From Gemmatimonadaceae bacterium (GTDB lineage: Bacteria; Gemmatimonadota; Gemmatimonadetes; Gemmatimonadales; Gemmatimonadaceae), in the NCBI GenBank assembly GCA_036273715.1, contig DASUHB010000038.1:1-64000 (forward strand): 64,000 nt of DNA, in the 5' to 3' direction. The position numbers were made by a program, and so were the translations under genes. Positions within the stretch are counted from its first letter, which is position 1, and each line of letters begins with the position of its first letter. The notes under the pieces were generated by a model, which searched no databases, was not told the DNA's origin, and saw only the letters and a program-made list of their open reading frames with translations. Below are positions 7,363-16,116 of this stretch, one piece after another.

Positions 7363-8268
7363 ATGGCAACCGCGACCACACCCGCCGCCGCGCCGGACAA
7401 GACGATTCTGGCCAAGGGATACACCCATCCGGAACTGCTCGTCTCCACCGAATGGTTGGCGGCCAATCTCGACAATCCATCCATCCGCATCATTGAGAGC
7501 GACGAAGATGTGCTGCTCTACGACATGGGCCACATTCCGAACGCACAGAAAGTCGATTGGCACGCCGACCTCAACGATCCGATCGTGCGCGACTACGTCG
7601 ACCGCGAGCACTTCCAGGAGCTGCTCCGCTCGCGCGGCATCGACGATTCGAAAACGGTCGTCTTCTACGGCGACAAGAACAACTGGTGGGCCTGCTACGC
7701 GCTCTGGGTGTTCCGTCTCTTCGGATTCGAGAACGCGCGCGTGTTGGATGGCGGACGCGTGAAGTGGGAGCAGGAGGGGCGCCGGTTGATCGCCGATGTG
7801 CCGCACTTTCAGCGCAGCAACTACACCGCGCCCGAACGCAAGGACGCGCCCATTCGCGCGTTTCGCGAGGAGACGCTCAGCCACGCGAAGGCGGAGCTGC
7901 CGCTGATCGACGTCCGCTCGCCGGACGAATTCAGCGGTAAGAAAACGCACATGCCCGAATATCCGCAGGAAGGCGTGCTGCGCGGCGGACACATTCCGGG
8001 CGCCAAGAACGTTCCGTGGGCGCGCGCCGCGAATCCCGACGGCACCTTCAAGAGCGCCGATGAGTTGCGCAGCATCTACGAGAAGGAAGCGGGCCTCAAG
8101 CCGAGCGACGATGTGATCGCGTATTGCCGCATCGGCGAGCGTTCGTCGCACACCTGGTTCGTGCTCACGTATCTGTTAGGCTACGACAAAGTGCGCAACT
8201 ACGACGGGAGTTGGACCGAGTGGGGCAATTCCGTGCGCCTCCCGATCGAGAAAGGGGCGACCGCGTGA
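7363..8268 (+). CDS. Thiosulfate sulfurtransferase (rhodanese), CysA2/SseA-like
   Basis: This is a 301-aa two-domain rhodanese. The catalytic loop in the second domain reads [13 protein letters not shown] with the active Cys near residue 255; CRxGER is the thiosulfate-type loop, unlike the CG(S/T)GVT loop of mercaptopyruvate sulfurtransferases. The first domain has [19 protein letters not shown] and the second [15 protein letters not shown]. It transfers sulfane sulfur to thiol or cyanide acceptors in the cytosol. A GAGG site precedes the ATG. It is the first gene after the cysteine leader and terminator, and its TGA overlaps the GTG of the OsmC gene, so the sulfur genes form one operon. Confidence 0.93.
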   Translation: MATATTPAAAPDKTILAKGYTHPELLVSTEWLAANLDNPSIRIIESDEDVLLYDMGHIPNAQKVDWHADLNDPIVRDYVDREHFQELLRSRGIDDSKTVVFYGDKNNWWACYALWVFRLFGFENARVLDGGRVKWEQEGRRLIADVPHFQRSNYTAPERKDAPIRAFREETLSHAKAELPLIDVRSPDEFSGKKTHMPEYPQEGVLRGGHIPGAKNVPWARAANPDGTFKSADELRSIYEKEAGLKPSDDVIAYCRIGERSSHTWFVLTYLLGYDKVRNYDGSWTEWGNSVRLPIEKGATA

Positions 8269-8714
8269 CCGATCCGACGAGCGGAGCCGCACCGGCGGCC
8301 GTCGTGAAGCACAAGCCTAACCGCGTCGAGCTCGTGTGGCACGCGGAGCATCGCTTCACGGCCGGCCGGCCGGGCGGCCCAACGCTGCCGATCGATGGTG
8401 ACGGCATCACGGCGCCCGGGCCGGTGGACACGATGCTTTCTTCGCTGGCCGGCTGCGCATCCGTGGATGTGATCGACATTCTCGCCAAGCGACGCACGCC
8501 CATCCAGGCGCTGCGCGTCGAAGTCGTGGGCAGGCGCGTCGAGACGATTCCGCGCCGTTTGTCCCACGTGCTCCTCCGTTTCCACATCACCGCCCAGGGC
8601 CTCGATCGCGAGAACGCCGAGCGCGCCGTGCAGTTGTCGGTGGAGAAATACTGCTCGGTGCGCTCGTCGCTCGACCGCGACATTCCGGTCGAGTGGGAGG
8701 TGGAGCTGCACTGA
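8265..8714 (+). CDS. OsmC-family protein
   Basis: This 149-aa OsmC/Ohr-superfamily protein starts at a GTG overlapping the sulfurtransferase stop (GTGA), a coupling signal. Family features are [22 protein letters not shown] with the first reactive Cys, and a second Cys in [12 protein letters not shown] near the C-terminus. Such pairs serve in thiol peroxidase chemistry in characterised relatives, detoxifying organic hydroperoxides. The YhfA-like form here, placed between a sulfurtransferase and a cysteine synthase, suggests persulfide or thiol handling. The exact substrate is unknown. Confidence 0.88.
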   Translation: MTDPTSGAAPAAVVKHKPNRVELVWHAEHRFTAGRPGGPTLPIDGDGITAPGPVDTMLSSLAGCASVDVIDILAKRRTPIQALRVEVVGRRVETIPRRLSHVLLRFHITAQGLDRENAERAVQLSVEKYCSVRSSLDRDIPVEWEVELH

Positions 8715-8728
8715 GCCGGTCCGCTGCC

Positions 8729-9670
8729 ATGTCGACGATCGTCCATCCCACGGTCTCCTCCGCCATCGGCCGCACGCCGATGATCCGCCTCGAGCGCGTC
8801 GTGGAGCCGGACATGGCCGAAGTGTGGGTCAAAATGGAGGGGATGAATCCCGGGGGCTCGATCAAGGACCGGACTGCGTTAGGCATGGTGGTCGACGCCG
8901 AGCAGCGCGGCCTCCTGCACCCGGGCGGCACGATCGTCGAACCGACATCGGGTAACACCGGCGTGGGGCTCGCGCAGGTGGCCGCGGCCCGCGGCTACCG
9001 GCTCATCCTCTGCCTTCCGGCGCAGATGAGCGAAGAGCGCAAACGCACGCTCCTCGCGTACGGCGCCGAGCTCGTGCTCACCGATCCCGAACGGCGCATG
9101 CTCGCCGCCATCGAGGAAGCCGAGCGCATCCGCGACACCACCGGCGCCTGGATGCCTAACCAGTTCTCCAACCCGGCCAATCCGCGCGTGCACTATGACA
9201 CCACGGGCCCGGAGATCTGGGAGCAGATGGCCGGCCGCGTCGACGCGTTCGTGTACGGATCGGGCACCGGCGGCACGATCAGCGGCGTCGGCCGTTTTCT
9301 CAAGGAGCGCGACTCCCGCATCCAGGTGATCACCGTCGAACCCGCACGCTCGGCCGTGCTCAGTGGAGGAGCGCGCGGCGAGCATCGTTTTCAGGGCATG
9401 GGACCTGGCTTCATCCCGGACAACCTCGATCGTTCCGTCATCGATCGCGTCGTCACGGCGTGGGAGGAAGACGCGTTCCCGTTGGCGCGCCGGCTCGCAC
9501 GCGAGGAAGGATTGTTCGTCGGCATGTCGAGCGGCGCCATCGCGTTCTGGGCGCTGCGCATCGCGCGGGAGCTGGGTCCGGGGAAACGCGTCGCGATGAT
9601 CGCGCCGGACTCCGGGGCGCGGTACCTGTCGACGGCGTTGTTTGCGGAACCGGATCGCGCCGCGTCCTGA
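8729..9670 (+). CDS. cysK: Cysteine synthase (PLP-dependent O-acetylserine sulfhydrylase type)
   Basis: This 313-aa fold-type II PLP enzyme makes cysteine from an activated serine and sulfide. The PLP lysine is in MNPGGSIKDRTALGM, followed by the substrate loop EPTSGNTGVGLA. The phosphate-binding loop is YGSGTGGTISGVGRF, and the late GMSSGAIAF contributes to the PLP pocket. The length fits CysK/CysM. The ATG at 8729 is chosen because the conserved start HPTVSSAIGRTPMIRLERV follows immediately. It closes the sulfur operon 14 nt after the OsmC gene. A CysM- or CBS-like variant cannot be excluded. Confidence 0.92.
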   Translation: MSTIVHPTVSSAIGRTPMIRLERVVEPDMAEVWVKMEGMNPGGSIKDRTALGMVVDAEQRGLLHPGGTIVEPTSGNTGVGLAQVAAARGYRLILCLPAQMSEERKRTLLAYGAELVLTDPERRMLAAIEEAERIRDTTGAWMPNQFSNPANPRVHYDTTGPEIWEQMAGRVDAFVYGSGTGGTISGVGRFLKERDSRIQVITVEPARSAVLSGGARGEHRFQGMGPGFIPDNLDRSVIDRVVTAWEEDAFPLARRLAREEGLFVGMSSGAIAFWALRIARELGPGKRVAMIAPDSGARYLSTALFAEPDRAAS

Positions 9671-9710
9671 TGCGCGCGACGCGCGAGCCCAGCGTTAGGC
9701 GCAGGCTCCG

Positions 9711-9947
9711 TTAGAACTCGAGGCCCGCCTTCCGCAGCTTGGCCAGCACCTTGCGCCGCACCATGTTGGGCGCCGGATGCTCGCGCCGCGTCGCTGCCAC
9801 CGCCTCGAGAAACGTGCGCTCGAAGTCGAACTGCGGATAGCACTGCCGGCACTCGGCGAGGTGCCCCCGAATGGCATCCATCGACTCGTCCGTGAGCTCG
9901 CCGTCCAGGTAATCCCAGAGTTGGCGAACGACGTCGGTACAGTCCAT
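9711..9947 (-). CDS. Zinc-binding anti-sigma factor (ZAS type)
   Basis: This is a 78-aa cytosolic anti-sigma factor. The zinc motif is HLAECRQC (HxxxCxxC), preceded by YLDGELTDESM, as in RsrA/ChrR-like zinc anti-sigma domains. It should sequester the ECF sigma factor encoded just upstream and release it on redox or metal stress. I place the start at the ATG of MDCTDVVRQLWDYLDGEL. A GTG at 9977, one nt after the sigma stop, would add ten residues and is the alternative. No membrane segment is present. Confidence 0.85.
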   Translation of the reverse strand: MDCTDVVRQLWDYLDGELTDESMDAIRGHLAECRQCYPQFDFERTFLEAVAATRREHPAPNMVRRKVLAKLRKAGLEF

Positions 9948-9978
9948 GGCGACGATCTCTGTCTCGGTGAGGAACACG

Positions 9979-10578
9979 TTAGACCTCGCATGCAGCGCGC
10001 GTGGGCAGTCCCGCGTCTCGCGCGAACATCACGAGCGACTCCTGCAACAACCGCCGTCCGCGAAACAGGCGCGATCGGATCGTTCCGACCGGGACGCCGA
10101 GCACGGACGCTGCTTCATTGTATGCCATCCCTTCGACGTCAACCAGCACGACGGCAGAGCGGAATACCTCCGGCAAGTCTCCAATCGCGCGCTCGAGCGC
10201 CGGCGCGAGATCCACGTGGCTGAGGATGTCGGCGTGCTCGCCGATCGACCCCACGATCTCCTGCCCCGATGCAAGCGCTTCGAGCTGCGCATCATCACCG
10301 CCGTAATCCACACGACGCCGTTCTCGTTCCCGAAGCCTGAGAAAAACGTTCCGGCAGATCGTGAAGAGCCACTTCCGACATTCGCTGCCGGGCTCGAAGG
10401 TGTGCCACGAGCGGTACGCGCGGAGAAAGGTCTCCTGGACGACGTCGTCGGCATCGGATTCATCGCGCGTCATCGAGAGCGCGAACCGGTACACATCGTC
10501 CAGCCAGGGCAACGCTTCAACCTCAAAGCGTCTCGAGTCGACGCGGTGCGACTCAGCGGCGGTCAGCGTTCCATCCAT
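9979..10578 (-). CDS. ECF RNA polymerase sigma factor
   Basis: This is a 199-aa sigma-70 family factor of the ECF type. Region 2 contains DADDVVQETFLRAYRSWHTF and the region 2.4-like CRKWLFTICRNVFLRLRER; region 4 contains GMAYNEAASVLGVPVGTIR, the DNA-binding helix-turn-helix. It lacks the ECF42 extension and is paired with a zinc anti-sigma factor immediately downstream, a SigH/SigR-like arrangement. It probably directs a redox or envelope stress regulon. The start is the ATG of MDGTLTAAESHRV. Confidence 0.92.
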   Translation of the reverse strand: MDGTLTAAESHRVDSRRFEVEALPWLDDVYRFALSMTRDESDADDVVQETFLRAYRSWHTFEPGSECRKWLFTICRNVFLRLRERERRRVDYGGDDAQLEALASGQEIVGSIGEHADILSHVDLAPALERAIGDLPEVFRSAVVLVDVEGMAYNEAASVLGVPVGTIRSRLFRGRRLLQESLVMFARDAGLPTRAACEV

Positions 10579-11001
10579 GAAGGGCCTCGTGTGTTTCCCA
10601 CCACCGTCGTGGGCTTGTTGACTCCGGCAGCGATACCAACTGATGACCGCGTATACACGAGCGGTTCCCGTCTGTGCCGTGGTTCGGCGTTACAATTTCG
10701 TCAAAAGACGAGAGTAGTCAAACGATTGCGCCCGAAAGAGTTAAGTGTCACCATCGCATCGCTGTCGTCCGCCTCGGAATCAGGGCCGCTGGCCTCGCGT
10801 GAGCAGTCGTTGACCATCTTTCTTTGAGGCAAACAAGGGATCGACCCTCACCCGCTTCCGATGGACCGGCACCGCGCAGCCGAGCGATCCGTGCTGTCAC
10901 CCGTTCAATCCGTTCTTCAACGCGCAGAAGCCCACCACCCACATCTGCTCCGGGACTGGCCGCGCGTCTGCCTTGATGCTGGACCCGTCTTTCGCCTTGG
11001 C
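10579..11001. other. Intergenic region between the sigma factor and pqqA, no gene supported
   Basis: This stretch separates the divergent sigma and pqq transcription units. It includes an AT-richer block around 10680-10760 (for example GTTACAATTTCGTCAAAAGA) that is a reasonable place for the sigma gene's promoter. No ORF here has recognisable content. I see no tRNA or riboswitch consensus. Confidence 0.5.
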
Positions 11002-11031
11002 TTGCGTGTCGCGTCCGCGGAGTGCTATAGT
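11002..11031 (+). promoter_or_regulatory. Candidate promoter of the pqq operon
   Basis: TATAGT (11026-11031) matches the -10 consensus at five of six positions. TTGCGT (11002-11007) lies 18 nt upstream and matches only the first half of the -35 box. Transcription would start about 85 nt before pqqA. The -10 is convincing, the -35 weak. Confidence 0.5.
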
Positions 11032-11123
11032 GACCATGAGAGGGTCAGGGATTCGTGGCTGACCTTCCCAAGTGGGACCGGTGCGGCCGCGCCGGACATT
11101 CACTTCTCTCGAGAGGCAATCGC

Positions 11124-11198
11124 ATGCGGTGGACGAAACCAGAGTTCGAGGTCGTCGAAGTGACGATGGAAGTCACGGCATACGTCGCGCGGCGCTAA
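11124..11198 (+). CDS. pqqA: PqqA precursor peptide, 24 aa
   Basis: PqqA is the ribosomal peptide from which pyrroloquinoline quinone is made by crosslinking a Glu to a Tyr. This ORF begins MRWTKPEFEVVEV and continues TMEVTAYVARR. The required E-x3-Y pair is Glu16 and Tyr20, and the WxKPxFEVxEV start is typical. GAGAGG lies 7 nt before the ATG. A hairpin with a T-rich tail follows within 15 nt, then pqqB, pqqC and pqqD. Confidence 0.95.
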   Translation: MRWTKPEFEVVEVTMEVTAYVARR

Positions 11199-11212
11199 CC
11201 AACGCGGCAGCA

Positions 11213-11238
11213 AGAGCCCGGTGACCCCGGGCTCTTTT
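11213..11238 (+). terminator. Hairpin with T-rich tail between pqqA and pqqB
   Basis: A 9-bp perfect stem (11213-11221 with 11227-11235, loop TGACC) is followed by TTTCTTTTC. It probably acts as a partial terminator or 3' stabiliser, giving more pqqA transcript than pqqBCD, since the precursor is needed in stoichiometric rather than catalytic amounts. pqqB begins 23 nt later at a GTG. Confidence 0.8.
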
Positions 11239-11260
11239 CTTTTCTCCGCTCCGGTGATTT

Positions 11261-12172
11261 GTGCACGTGACGCTGTTGGGGACCGCAGCCGGCGGCGGAT
11301 TCCCGCAATGGAATTGCTGGTGTCCGTCCTGCCGCACGGCTCGCGAGGCGCCTGAGCGAGCACGCGCTCGCACGCAATCCTCGATCGCGGTCAGCGCCGA
11401 CGGTGCACGCTGGTTCTTGCTGGACGCCTCGCCCGACGTGCGCGAGCAGATCGCGACGCTGCCCACCGCGCGGACCACCGAAACGCGCTATGTGCCGATC
11501 GATGGCATCGCCCTCACCGACGCCGAGCTCGACCACACGTTAGGCATCGAGCTGTTGCGCGAGGGGCGCGCGCTGCACCTCTACGCGACGGCTTCCGTGT
11601 TAGGCACGCTCGAGCGCGACTCCCGCATTCTCCCGGTCACGCGCGCCTTCGCCTGCGTCGATGTCACCGTCCTCGAGGCGAACGGGATGGCGGCGGCGCT
11701 CCGCTACCGCGACGGGACGGCGAGCGGCCTCTCGCTCGAGGCCGTCGAGGTGGCAGGCGACCCGCCGCGCTTCGCGTCCTCGAACGAGCCCGGTCACACG
11801 GTGGGCCTCCTCGTTCACGATGGCACCACCGGCGGGACCTGCGCGTTCGTCCCAGGGTCGGCAGCGCTCGACGACGCCCTCGCCGGCCGTCTCGCAGGCG
11901 CGGACGTTGCGCTCCTCGACGGCACCTTTTTCACCGACGACGAGCCGCAACGCGTTGGCCTGGGCGACCGCACCGCCGTGCAGATGGGTCACGCGCCCAT
12001 CAGCGGGACCGCGGGCACCCTGGGCCGCTTCTGGGGGCTCCCTTGCCGTCACAAGGTGTACACGCACATCAACAATACGAACCCGATCCTGATCGAAGAT
12101 TCTCCGGAACGCCGCACCGTGGAGCGCGCGGGCGTCGTCGTCGGAGCTGACGGGATGACATTTCAGATCTGA
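11261..12172 (+). CDS. pqqB: PqqB, PQQ biosynthesis metallo-hydrolase
   Basis: This 303-aa protein of the metallo-beta-lactamase superfamily is proposed to hydroxylate the crosslinked tyrosine in PQQ synthesis. It starts at a GTG giving MHVTLLGTAAGGGFPQWNCW, which includes the PqqB zinc-site CxCxxC region (NCWCPSC). The TDAELDHTLGIELLREG segment replaces the usual HxHxDH, and QMGHAPISGTAG and KVYTHINNTNPIL follow, all standard for PqqB. Two nt separate it from pqqC. Confidence 0.95.
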   Translation: MHVTLLGTAAGGGFPQWNCWCPSCRTAREAPERARARTQSSIAVSADGARWFLLDASPDVREQIATLPTARTTETRYVPIDGIALTDAELDHTLGIELLREGRALHLYATASVLGTLERDSRILPVTRAFACVDVTVLEANGMAAALRYRDGTASGLSLEAVEVAGDPPRFASSNEPGHTVGLLVHDGTTGGTCAFVPGSAALDDALAGRLAGADVALLDGTFFTDDEPQRVGLGDRTAVQMGHAPISGTAGTLGRFWGLPCRHKVYTHINNTNPILIEDSPERRTVERAGVVVGADGMTFQI

Positions 12173-12174
12173 CC

Positions 12175-12924
12175 ATGGCCGCTTCGTCATTCACCACCAT
12201 GTCGGCTCCGCCGCCGCCGCCGATCCCGCGGCTGGAGCGGCCGCTCGTGCCTAACGAGCTGGCCGACGCGCTGCGCGCCTTCCACTCGTCGTATTACGTC
12301 GAGCACCCGTTCCATCAGTTGATGCACGACGGCCAGCTGACGCAGCGGCAGCTGCAAGGGTGGGTCGCCAACCGCCTGTGCTATCAGCGGGCGGTGCCGC
12401 GCAAGGACGGGGCGATTCTCTCGAACTGCCCGGTCCCCGCGGTCCGCCGGCAGTGGATCCAGCGCCTCATCGACCACGACGGAACGCGCGAGGGCGAAGG
12501 CGGCATCGAGAAATGGATCCAGTTAGGCATCGGACTGGGCCTCTCGCGCGAGGAGATGGACGACGAGCGCTACGTCCTGCCGGGCGTCCGCTTCGCCACC
12601 GAGGCGTACGTCACGTTCTGCAAGACCAAGCCGTGGGTCGATGCGGTGGCCGCGTCGTTGACGGAGCTGTTCGCGCCGGACATCATGCGCCGCCGCCTCG
12701 CGTCGATGCCGAAGAACTATCCGTGGATCAAGCCCGAGGCGTACGCGTACTTCGAGAGCCGCCTGACGCAGGCGCCGCGGGACAGCGCCGAAGGGCTGGC
12801 GATCGTGACCCGGTACTGCACCACCGTCGAAACGCAGCAGCGCGCGTTCGAGGCGCTGCGGTTCAAGATCGAGATGCTGTGGGCCATGATCGACACGATC
12901 CACCACGCCTACCGCGAGGAATAG
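12175..12924 (+). CDS. pqqC: PqqC, pyrroloquinoline-quinone synthase
   Basis: PqqC is a cofactor-free oxidase that carries out the final ring closure and eight-electron oxidation to PQQ. The protein is 249 aa. It has FHSSYYVEHPFHQLMHDGQL near residue 40 and WVANRLCYQRAVPRKDGAIL near 65. IDHDGTREGEGGIEKWI follows near 100, and the C-terminal helix IEMLWAMIDTIHHAY completes the fold. The first ~18 residues are Pro-rich and dispensable; an internal ATG (MSAPPPPP) is another possible start. Confidence 0.95.
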   Translation: MAASSFTTMSAPPPPPIPRLERPLVPNELADALRAFHSSYYVEHPFHQLMHDGQLTQRQLQGWVANRLCYQRAVPRKDGAILSNCPVPAVRRQWIQRLIDHDGTREGEGGIEKWIQLGIGLGLSREEMDDERYVLPGVRFATEAYVTFCKTKPWVDAVAASLTELFAPDIMRRRLASMPKNYPWIKPEAYAYFESRLTQAPRDSAEGLAIVTRYCTTVETQQRAFEALRFKIEMLWAMIDTIHHAYREE

Positions 12925-12926
12925 CC

Positions 12927-13226
12927 GTGGGATTCGGCGGCGGCACGCGGCCCCGGCTCTGGCGGTTCGCCCGCGTCGACTTCGACCCGGTGCGCCAGCG
13001 TCGCGTGCTGCTGTATCCGGAGGGGGCGATCCTGCTCAACGACACCGCGGCCGAGATCCTTGCGCTGTGCGACGGCGAGCGGACGATCGACGCGATCGCC
13101 GCGGCGTTGGGCGAGCGCTACGGCGCCGACGTGCGGGCCGACGTGCTCGAGTACCTGGATAAGTTGGGCGAGCGCGAGCTCGTTCGCGACGCCGCCGCGC
13201 CACCCTCGGTCCCCACCTCCCCGTGA
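12927..13226 (+). CDS. pqqD: PqqD, PqqA chaperone
   Basis: This 99-aa PqqD protein is the winged-helix-like RiPP recognition element that presents PqqA to the radical-SAM enzyme PqqE. Visible family features are RVLLYPEGAILLNDTAAEIL, CDGERTIDAIAAAL and YGADVRADVLEYLDKL. Translation begins at a GTG two nt after the pqqC stop. Its own TGA overlaps the GTG of the M16 peptidase downstream (GTGA), tying the peptidase to the PQQ operon. Its normal partner PqqE is not encoded in the window. Confidence 0.93.
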   Translation: MGFGGGTRPRLWRFARVDFDPVRQRRVLLYPEGAILLNDTAAEILALCDGERTIDAIAAALGERYGADVRADVLEYLDKLGERELVRDAAAPPSVPTSP

Positions 13227-14704
13227 CGCATCTCCGATTTCGCGCGTGCCTCGCGGTCTGCGCATCGCTGGTGTTCGGCGCCGGAACCGCCGCTGCCCAA
13301 CGATCGCGTTCCGCGCCCACGGCGGCGGCGGGCGCGCCCGCGGCGCTGCCGGCGGCCGCGGCCGGTATGCGCGCGACGCTCGAAAAGGTGATCCACAAGA
13401 CCGTGCTGCCTAACGGTCTCGAGGTGATCGTCATCGAGAATCACGGGGTCCCGCTGGCGACGGTCGAGATCGATGTGCGGAACGGCGCGTTCACGCAGAC
13501 CCCCGAGTACGAGGGGCTGGCGCACATGTACGAGCACATGTTCTTCAAGGCCAACGCCTCCTATCCCGAGCCCGAGCAGTTCGTCCAACGCGCGGCCGAG
13601 CTCGGCGCGGTGTTCAACGGCAGCACGCGTGAAGAGGTGGTGAACTACTATATCACCCTGCCATCGGACAGCGTCGCGGCCGGCCTGTCGTTTCTCGCCG
13701 CCGCGTTTCGCGCGCCGCTCTTTCGCCCGGATGAGCTCGAGACCGAACGCCAGGTCGTGTTAGGCGAATACGACCGCCAGGAATCGAGCCCGTTCTTCAA
13801 GTTCACCGAGGACATGAACCATCTCTTGTGGCGCTCGCAGTACAGCCGCAAGAACATGATCGGCAATCGCGACGTCGTTCTGCACGTCACCCCGGCGCAG
13901 ATGCGCGAGATCGAGCACCGCTACTACATCCCCAACAACGCGGCGCTCATCGTGGCCGGCGACGTCCGGCCCGACAGCGTGTTCGCGCTCGCCCAACGCA
14001 CGTTCGGCAGCATTCCGCGCGGCCCCGATCCGTTCACGAAATATCCGATCCCCGACGTCCCGCCGCTCCCGCACGATGAAGCCGAAATCGTCGAGCAGCC
14101 GGTGAGCACGGTGTTCGTCCAGGAGCAGTGGTTAGGCCCGAGCGTCGGGAAAGATCCGCAATCGACGTATGCCGCCGACGTGTTCTCCGACGTGATGAAT
14201 CAGGACGGCTCGCGCTTCCAGCGCCGCCTCGTGGACAGCGGGCTGTGGCATTCGGTGGTGGTGAACTATTACACGCTCAACCACACCGGACCGATCACGA
14301 TCAGCGGAGAGACCACCGCCGACAAACTGCGTCCCGCGCTCGCCGCGCTCGATTCCGAAATCTCGAAGTTCGGCACGCCCGGCTACTTCAGCGCCGCCGA
14401 CGTCGCGCTGCAAAAGCAGCAGCGCGCCGTGGGCACGGCGCTCGGCCTCGAGCGCGCGTCGGGATTTGCCCACCAGCTCGGATTCTGGTGGGCGGTCGCC
14501 GGTCTCGACTACTATCTCGGCTACATCGACAACATGGCACGGCAGACGCCCGACGATTTGCGGCGCTACGTGCGCACGTACATCGCCGGCAAGCCGCGCG
14601 TCGTGGGCGTGCTCATCTCACCGGAGGACCGGCAGCTGATCGGCCTCACGGACGCCGATCTCCTTCGCCCGGAAAAGCCGGTGCGTACTTCGCCGCAGCC
14701 ATGA
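13223..14704 (+). CDS. M16 zinc peptidase, catalytic subunit (PqqF-like)
   Basis: This 493-aa secreted M16 peptidase has a signal peptide ending near AAAQ (residue 26). The inverted zinc motif HMYEHMFFKA (HxxEH) is intact near residue 107, with the distal Glu expected in the following helix (STREEVVNYY). It probably pairs with the next gene product to form a heterodimer, as in Methylorubrum PqqF/PqqG, where the complex trims PqqA. Its GTG start overlaps the pqqD stop, so it belongs to the operon. The predicted export is at odds with cytosolic PqqA processing, so another substrate is possible. Confidence 0.85.
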   Translation: MTHLRFRACLAVCASLVFGAGTAAAQRSRSAPTAAAGAPAALPAAAAGMRATLEKVIHKTVLPNGLEVIVIENHGVPLATVEIDVRNGAFTQTPEYEGLAHMYEHMFFKANASYPEPEQFVQRAAELGAVFNGSTREEVVNYYITLPSDSVAAGLSFLAAAFRAPLFRPDELETERQVVLGEYDRQESSPFFKFTEDMNHLLWRSQYSRKNMIGNRDVVLHVTPAQMREIEHRYYIPNNAALIVAGDVRPDSVFALAQRTFGSIPRGPDPFTKYPIPDVPPLPHDEAEIVEQPVSTVFVQEQWLGPSVGKDPQSTYAADVFSDVMNQDGSRFQRRLVDSGLWHSVVVNYYTLNHTGPITISGETTADKLRPALAALDSEISKFGTPGYFSAADVALQKQQRAVGTALGLERASGFAHQLGFWWAVAGLDYYLGYIDNMARQTPDDLRRYVRTYIAGKPRVVGVLISPEDRQLIGLTDADLLRPEKPVRTSPQP

Positions 14705-16071
14705 TGCCGCGTCTCGTTGCGATCGCACTCGCGGTCACGCTCACGGCCGGCGGCGCGTCCCATGCGGCCGCTGCCGCGCCGCGGCCGCACGTGCCGCCGC
14801 CCGACACGTTGACGACGAGCTTCGACGTCTCCGGCGTTCACGTCATCCTGCGCCGCAACGCCGCCAACGACGTCGTCGCCGTCAATCTGTATCTGCTCGG
14901 CGGCACCCGCGGCCTAACGGACTCCACCGTCGGCATCGCGCCCATGATGCTCTGGGTGTCGGAGCGCGGCACCGAGCACTATTCGCGCGAAGCGCTCCGC
15001 CTCAAAACCGCCGAGCTCGGCAGCAGCATCGTCGTCGAGCCGCAGCCCGACTGGACGATGTTCGGCTTCCGCGGCATTCGCTCCACGTTCGACAGCACCT
15101 GGATGTTGTTTGCCGACCGGCTCATGCATCCCACACTCGACTCGAGCGACGTCGAGCTCACACGCGCACAGGTCGCGAGCGGCGTGAGCGAGCGGCGCGA
15201 CTCGCCGGACGATTGGGTGGAGTATCTCGCCGACAGCGTCGCGTTTGCCGGTACCCCGTACGGGCTTGCGGCCTCGGGCACCGAGCGGTCCATCGCCTCG
15301 ATTTCCGCACAGGATCTGCGCCGGTTTCGCGACACCGCGCTCGTCACCTCGCGCATGCTCGTCGTCGTCGTGGGCAACGTCGACAGCGCGCAGGTCTCGC
15401 GCGACATCCAGCGCACGTTAGGCACGCTGCCGGCCGGCGCGTATCACTGGACGGCGATTCCATCGGGCATGAGCGCGGACACGTCGGGCGACCCGTCGCC
15501 CGCAAGATCCCCGGCGCCGGCGGTGCTCGAGCAGCGCTCGCTGCCCACGAACTACATCCTCGGCTATTACAACGGTCCGGCGGCGACGAGTAGCGACTAC
15601 CAGGCGCTGCGCGTTGCGACGGCCGTGCTCAGCGGCCGGCTGTTCGCCGAGGTGCGCTCGCGGCGCAATCTCACCTATGCGGTGGAAGCGCCGTTTCTGG
15701 AGCGAGCCGTCTCCGCGGGCGGCCTCTACGTCACCACCGTGTATCCGGATTCGGTCCTCGCCATCATGCGGGAGCAGGTGCAGGAGCTGCAGCACGGACT
15801 CGTCGACGTGGACAATTTGCACGTGATCGTCGCCCAGTTCCTCACCGAATACTTCCTGAACAACGAAACGAACGACCAGCAGGCCAACTTTCTCGCGCGC
15901 GCCCAACTGTACCGCGGCGATTGGCACGCGGCCGATGACTTCGCGGCCGAGCTCGAGCGCGTGACGCCCCAGGATGTGCAGCGCGCGGCACGGCGGTACA
16001 TGCACGACGTGAAGTTCGCGTATCTCGGCGACACGACCCGCGTGTCGCGCGCGCTGCTCACCGGCTTCTGA
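14701..16071 (+). CDS. M16 peptidase, inactive partner subunit (PqqG-like)
   Basis: This 456-aa M16 paralogue has a signal peptide (MMPRLVAIALAVTLTAGGAS). In place of HxxEH it has MMLWVSERGTEHYSREAL, so it should be catalytically inert. The C-terminal M16 arginine/tyrosine motif RSRRNLTYAVEAPF is present, as in substrate-binding beta subunits. It overlaps the active subunit by 4 nt (ATGA), which strongly suggests a heterodimer. The substrate is either a peptide in PQQ synthesis or a periplasmic peptide. Confidence 0.85.
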   Translation: MMPRLVAIALAVTLTAGGASHAAAAAPRPHVPPPDTLTTSFDVSGVHVILRRNAANDVVAVNLYLLGGTRGLTDSTVGIAPMMLWVSERGTEHYSREALRLKTAELGSSIVVEPQPDWTMFGFRGIRSTFDSTWMLFADRLMHPTLDSSDVELTRAQVASGVSERRDSPDDWVEYLADSVAFAGTPYGLAASGTERSIASISAQDLRRFRDTALVTSRMLVVVVGNVDSAQVSRDIQRTLGTLPAGAYHWTAIPSGMSADTSGDPSPARSPAPAVLEQRSLPTNYILGYYNGPAATSSDYQALRVATAVLSGRLFAEVRSRRNLTYAVEAPFLERAVSAGGLYVTTVYPDSVLAIMREQVQELQHGLVDVDNLHVIVAQFLTEYFLNNETNDQQANFLARAQLYRGDWHAADDFAAELERVTPQDVQRAARRYMHDVKFAYLGDTTRVSRALLTGF

Positions 16072-16116
16072 GGGCGTCCCGGCCGCCGGTGCGCCTCCTG
16101 CGTTAGGCAGCGCGCC

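Noticed and set aside
10748-11103. Small minus-strand frames between the sigma gene and pqqA
   Set aside because: They have no recognisable family, no good ribosome-binding site and overlap the likely pqq promoter; I treat the region as intergenic.
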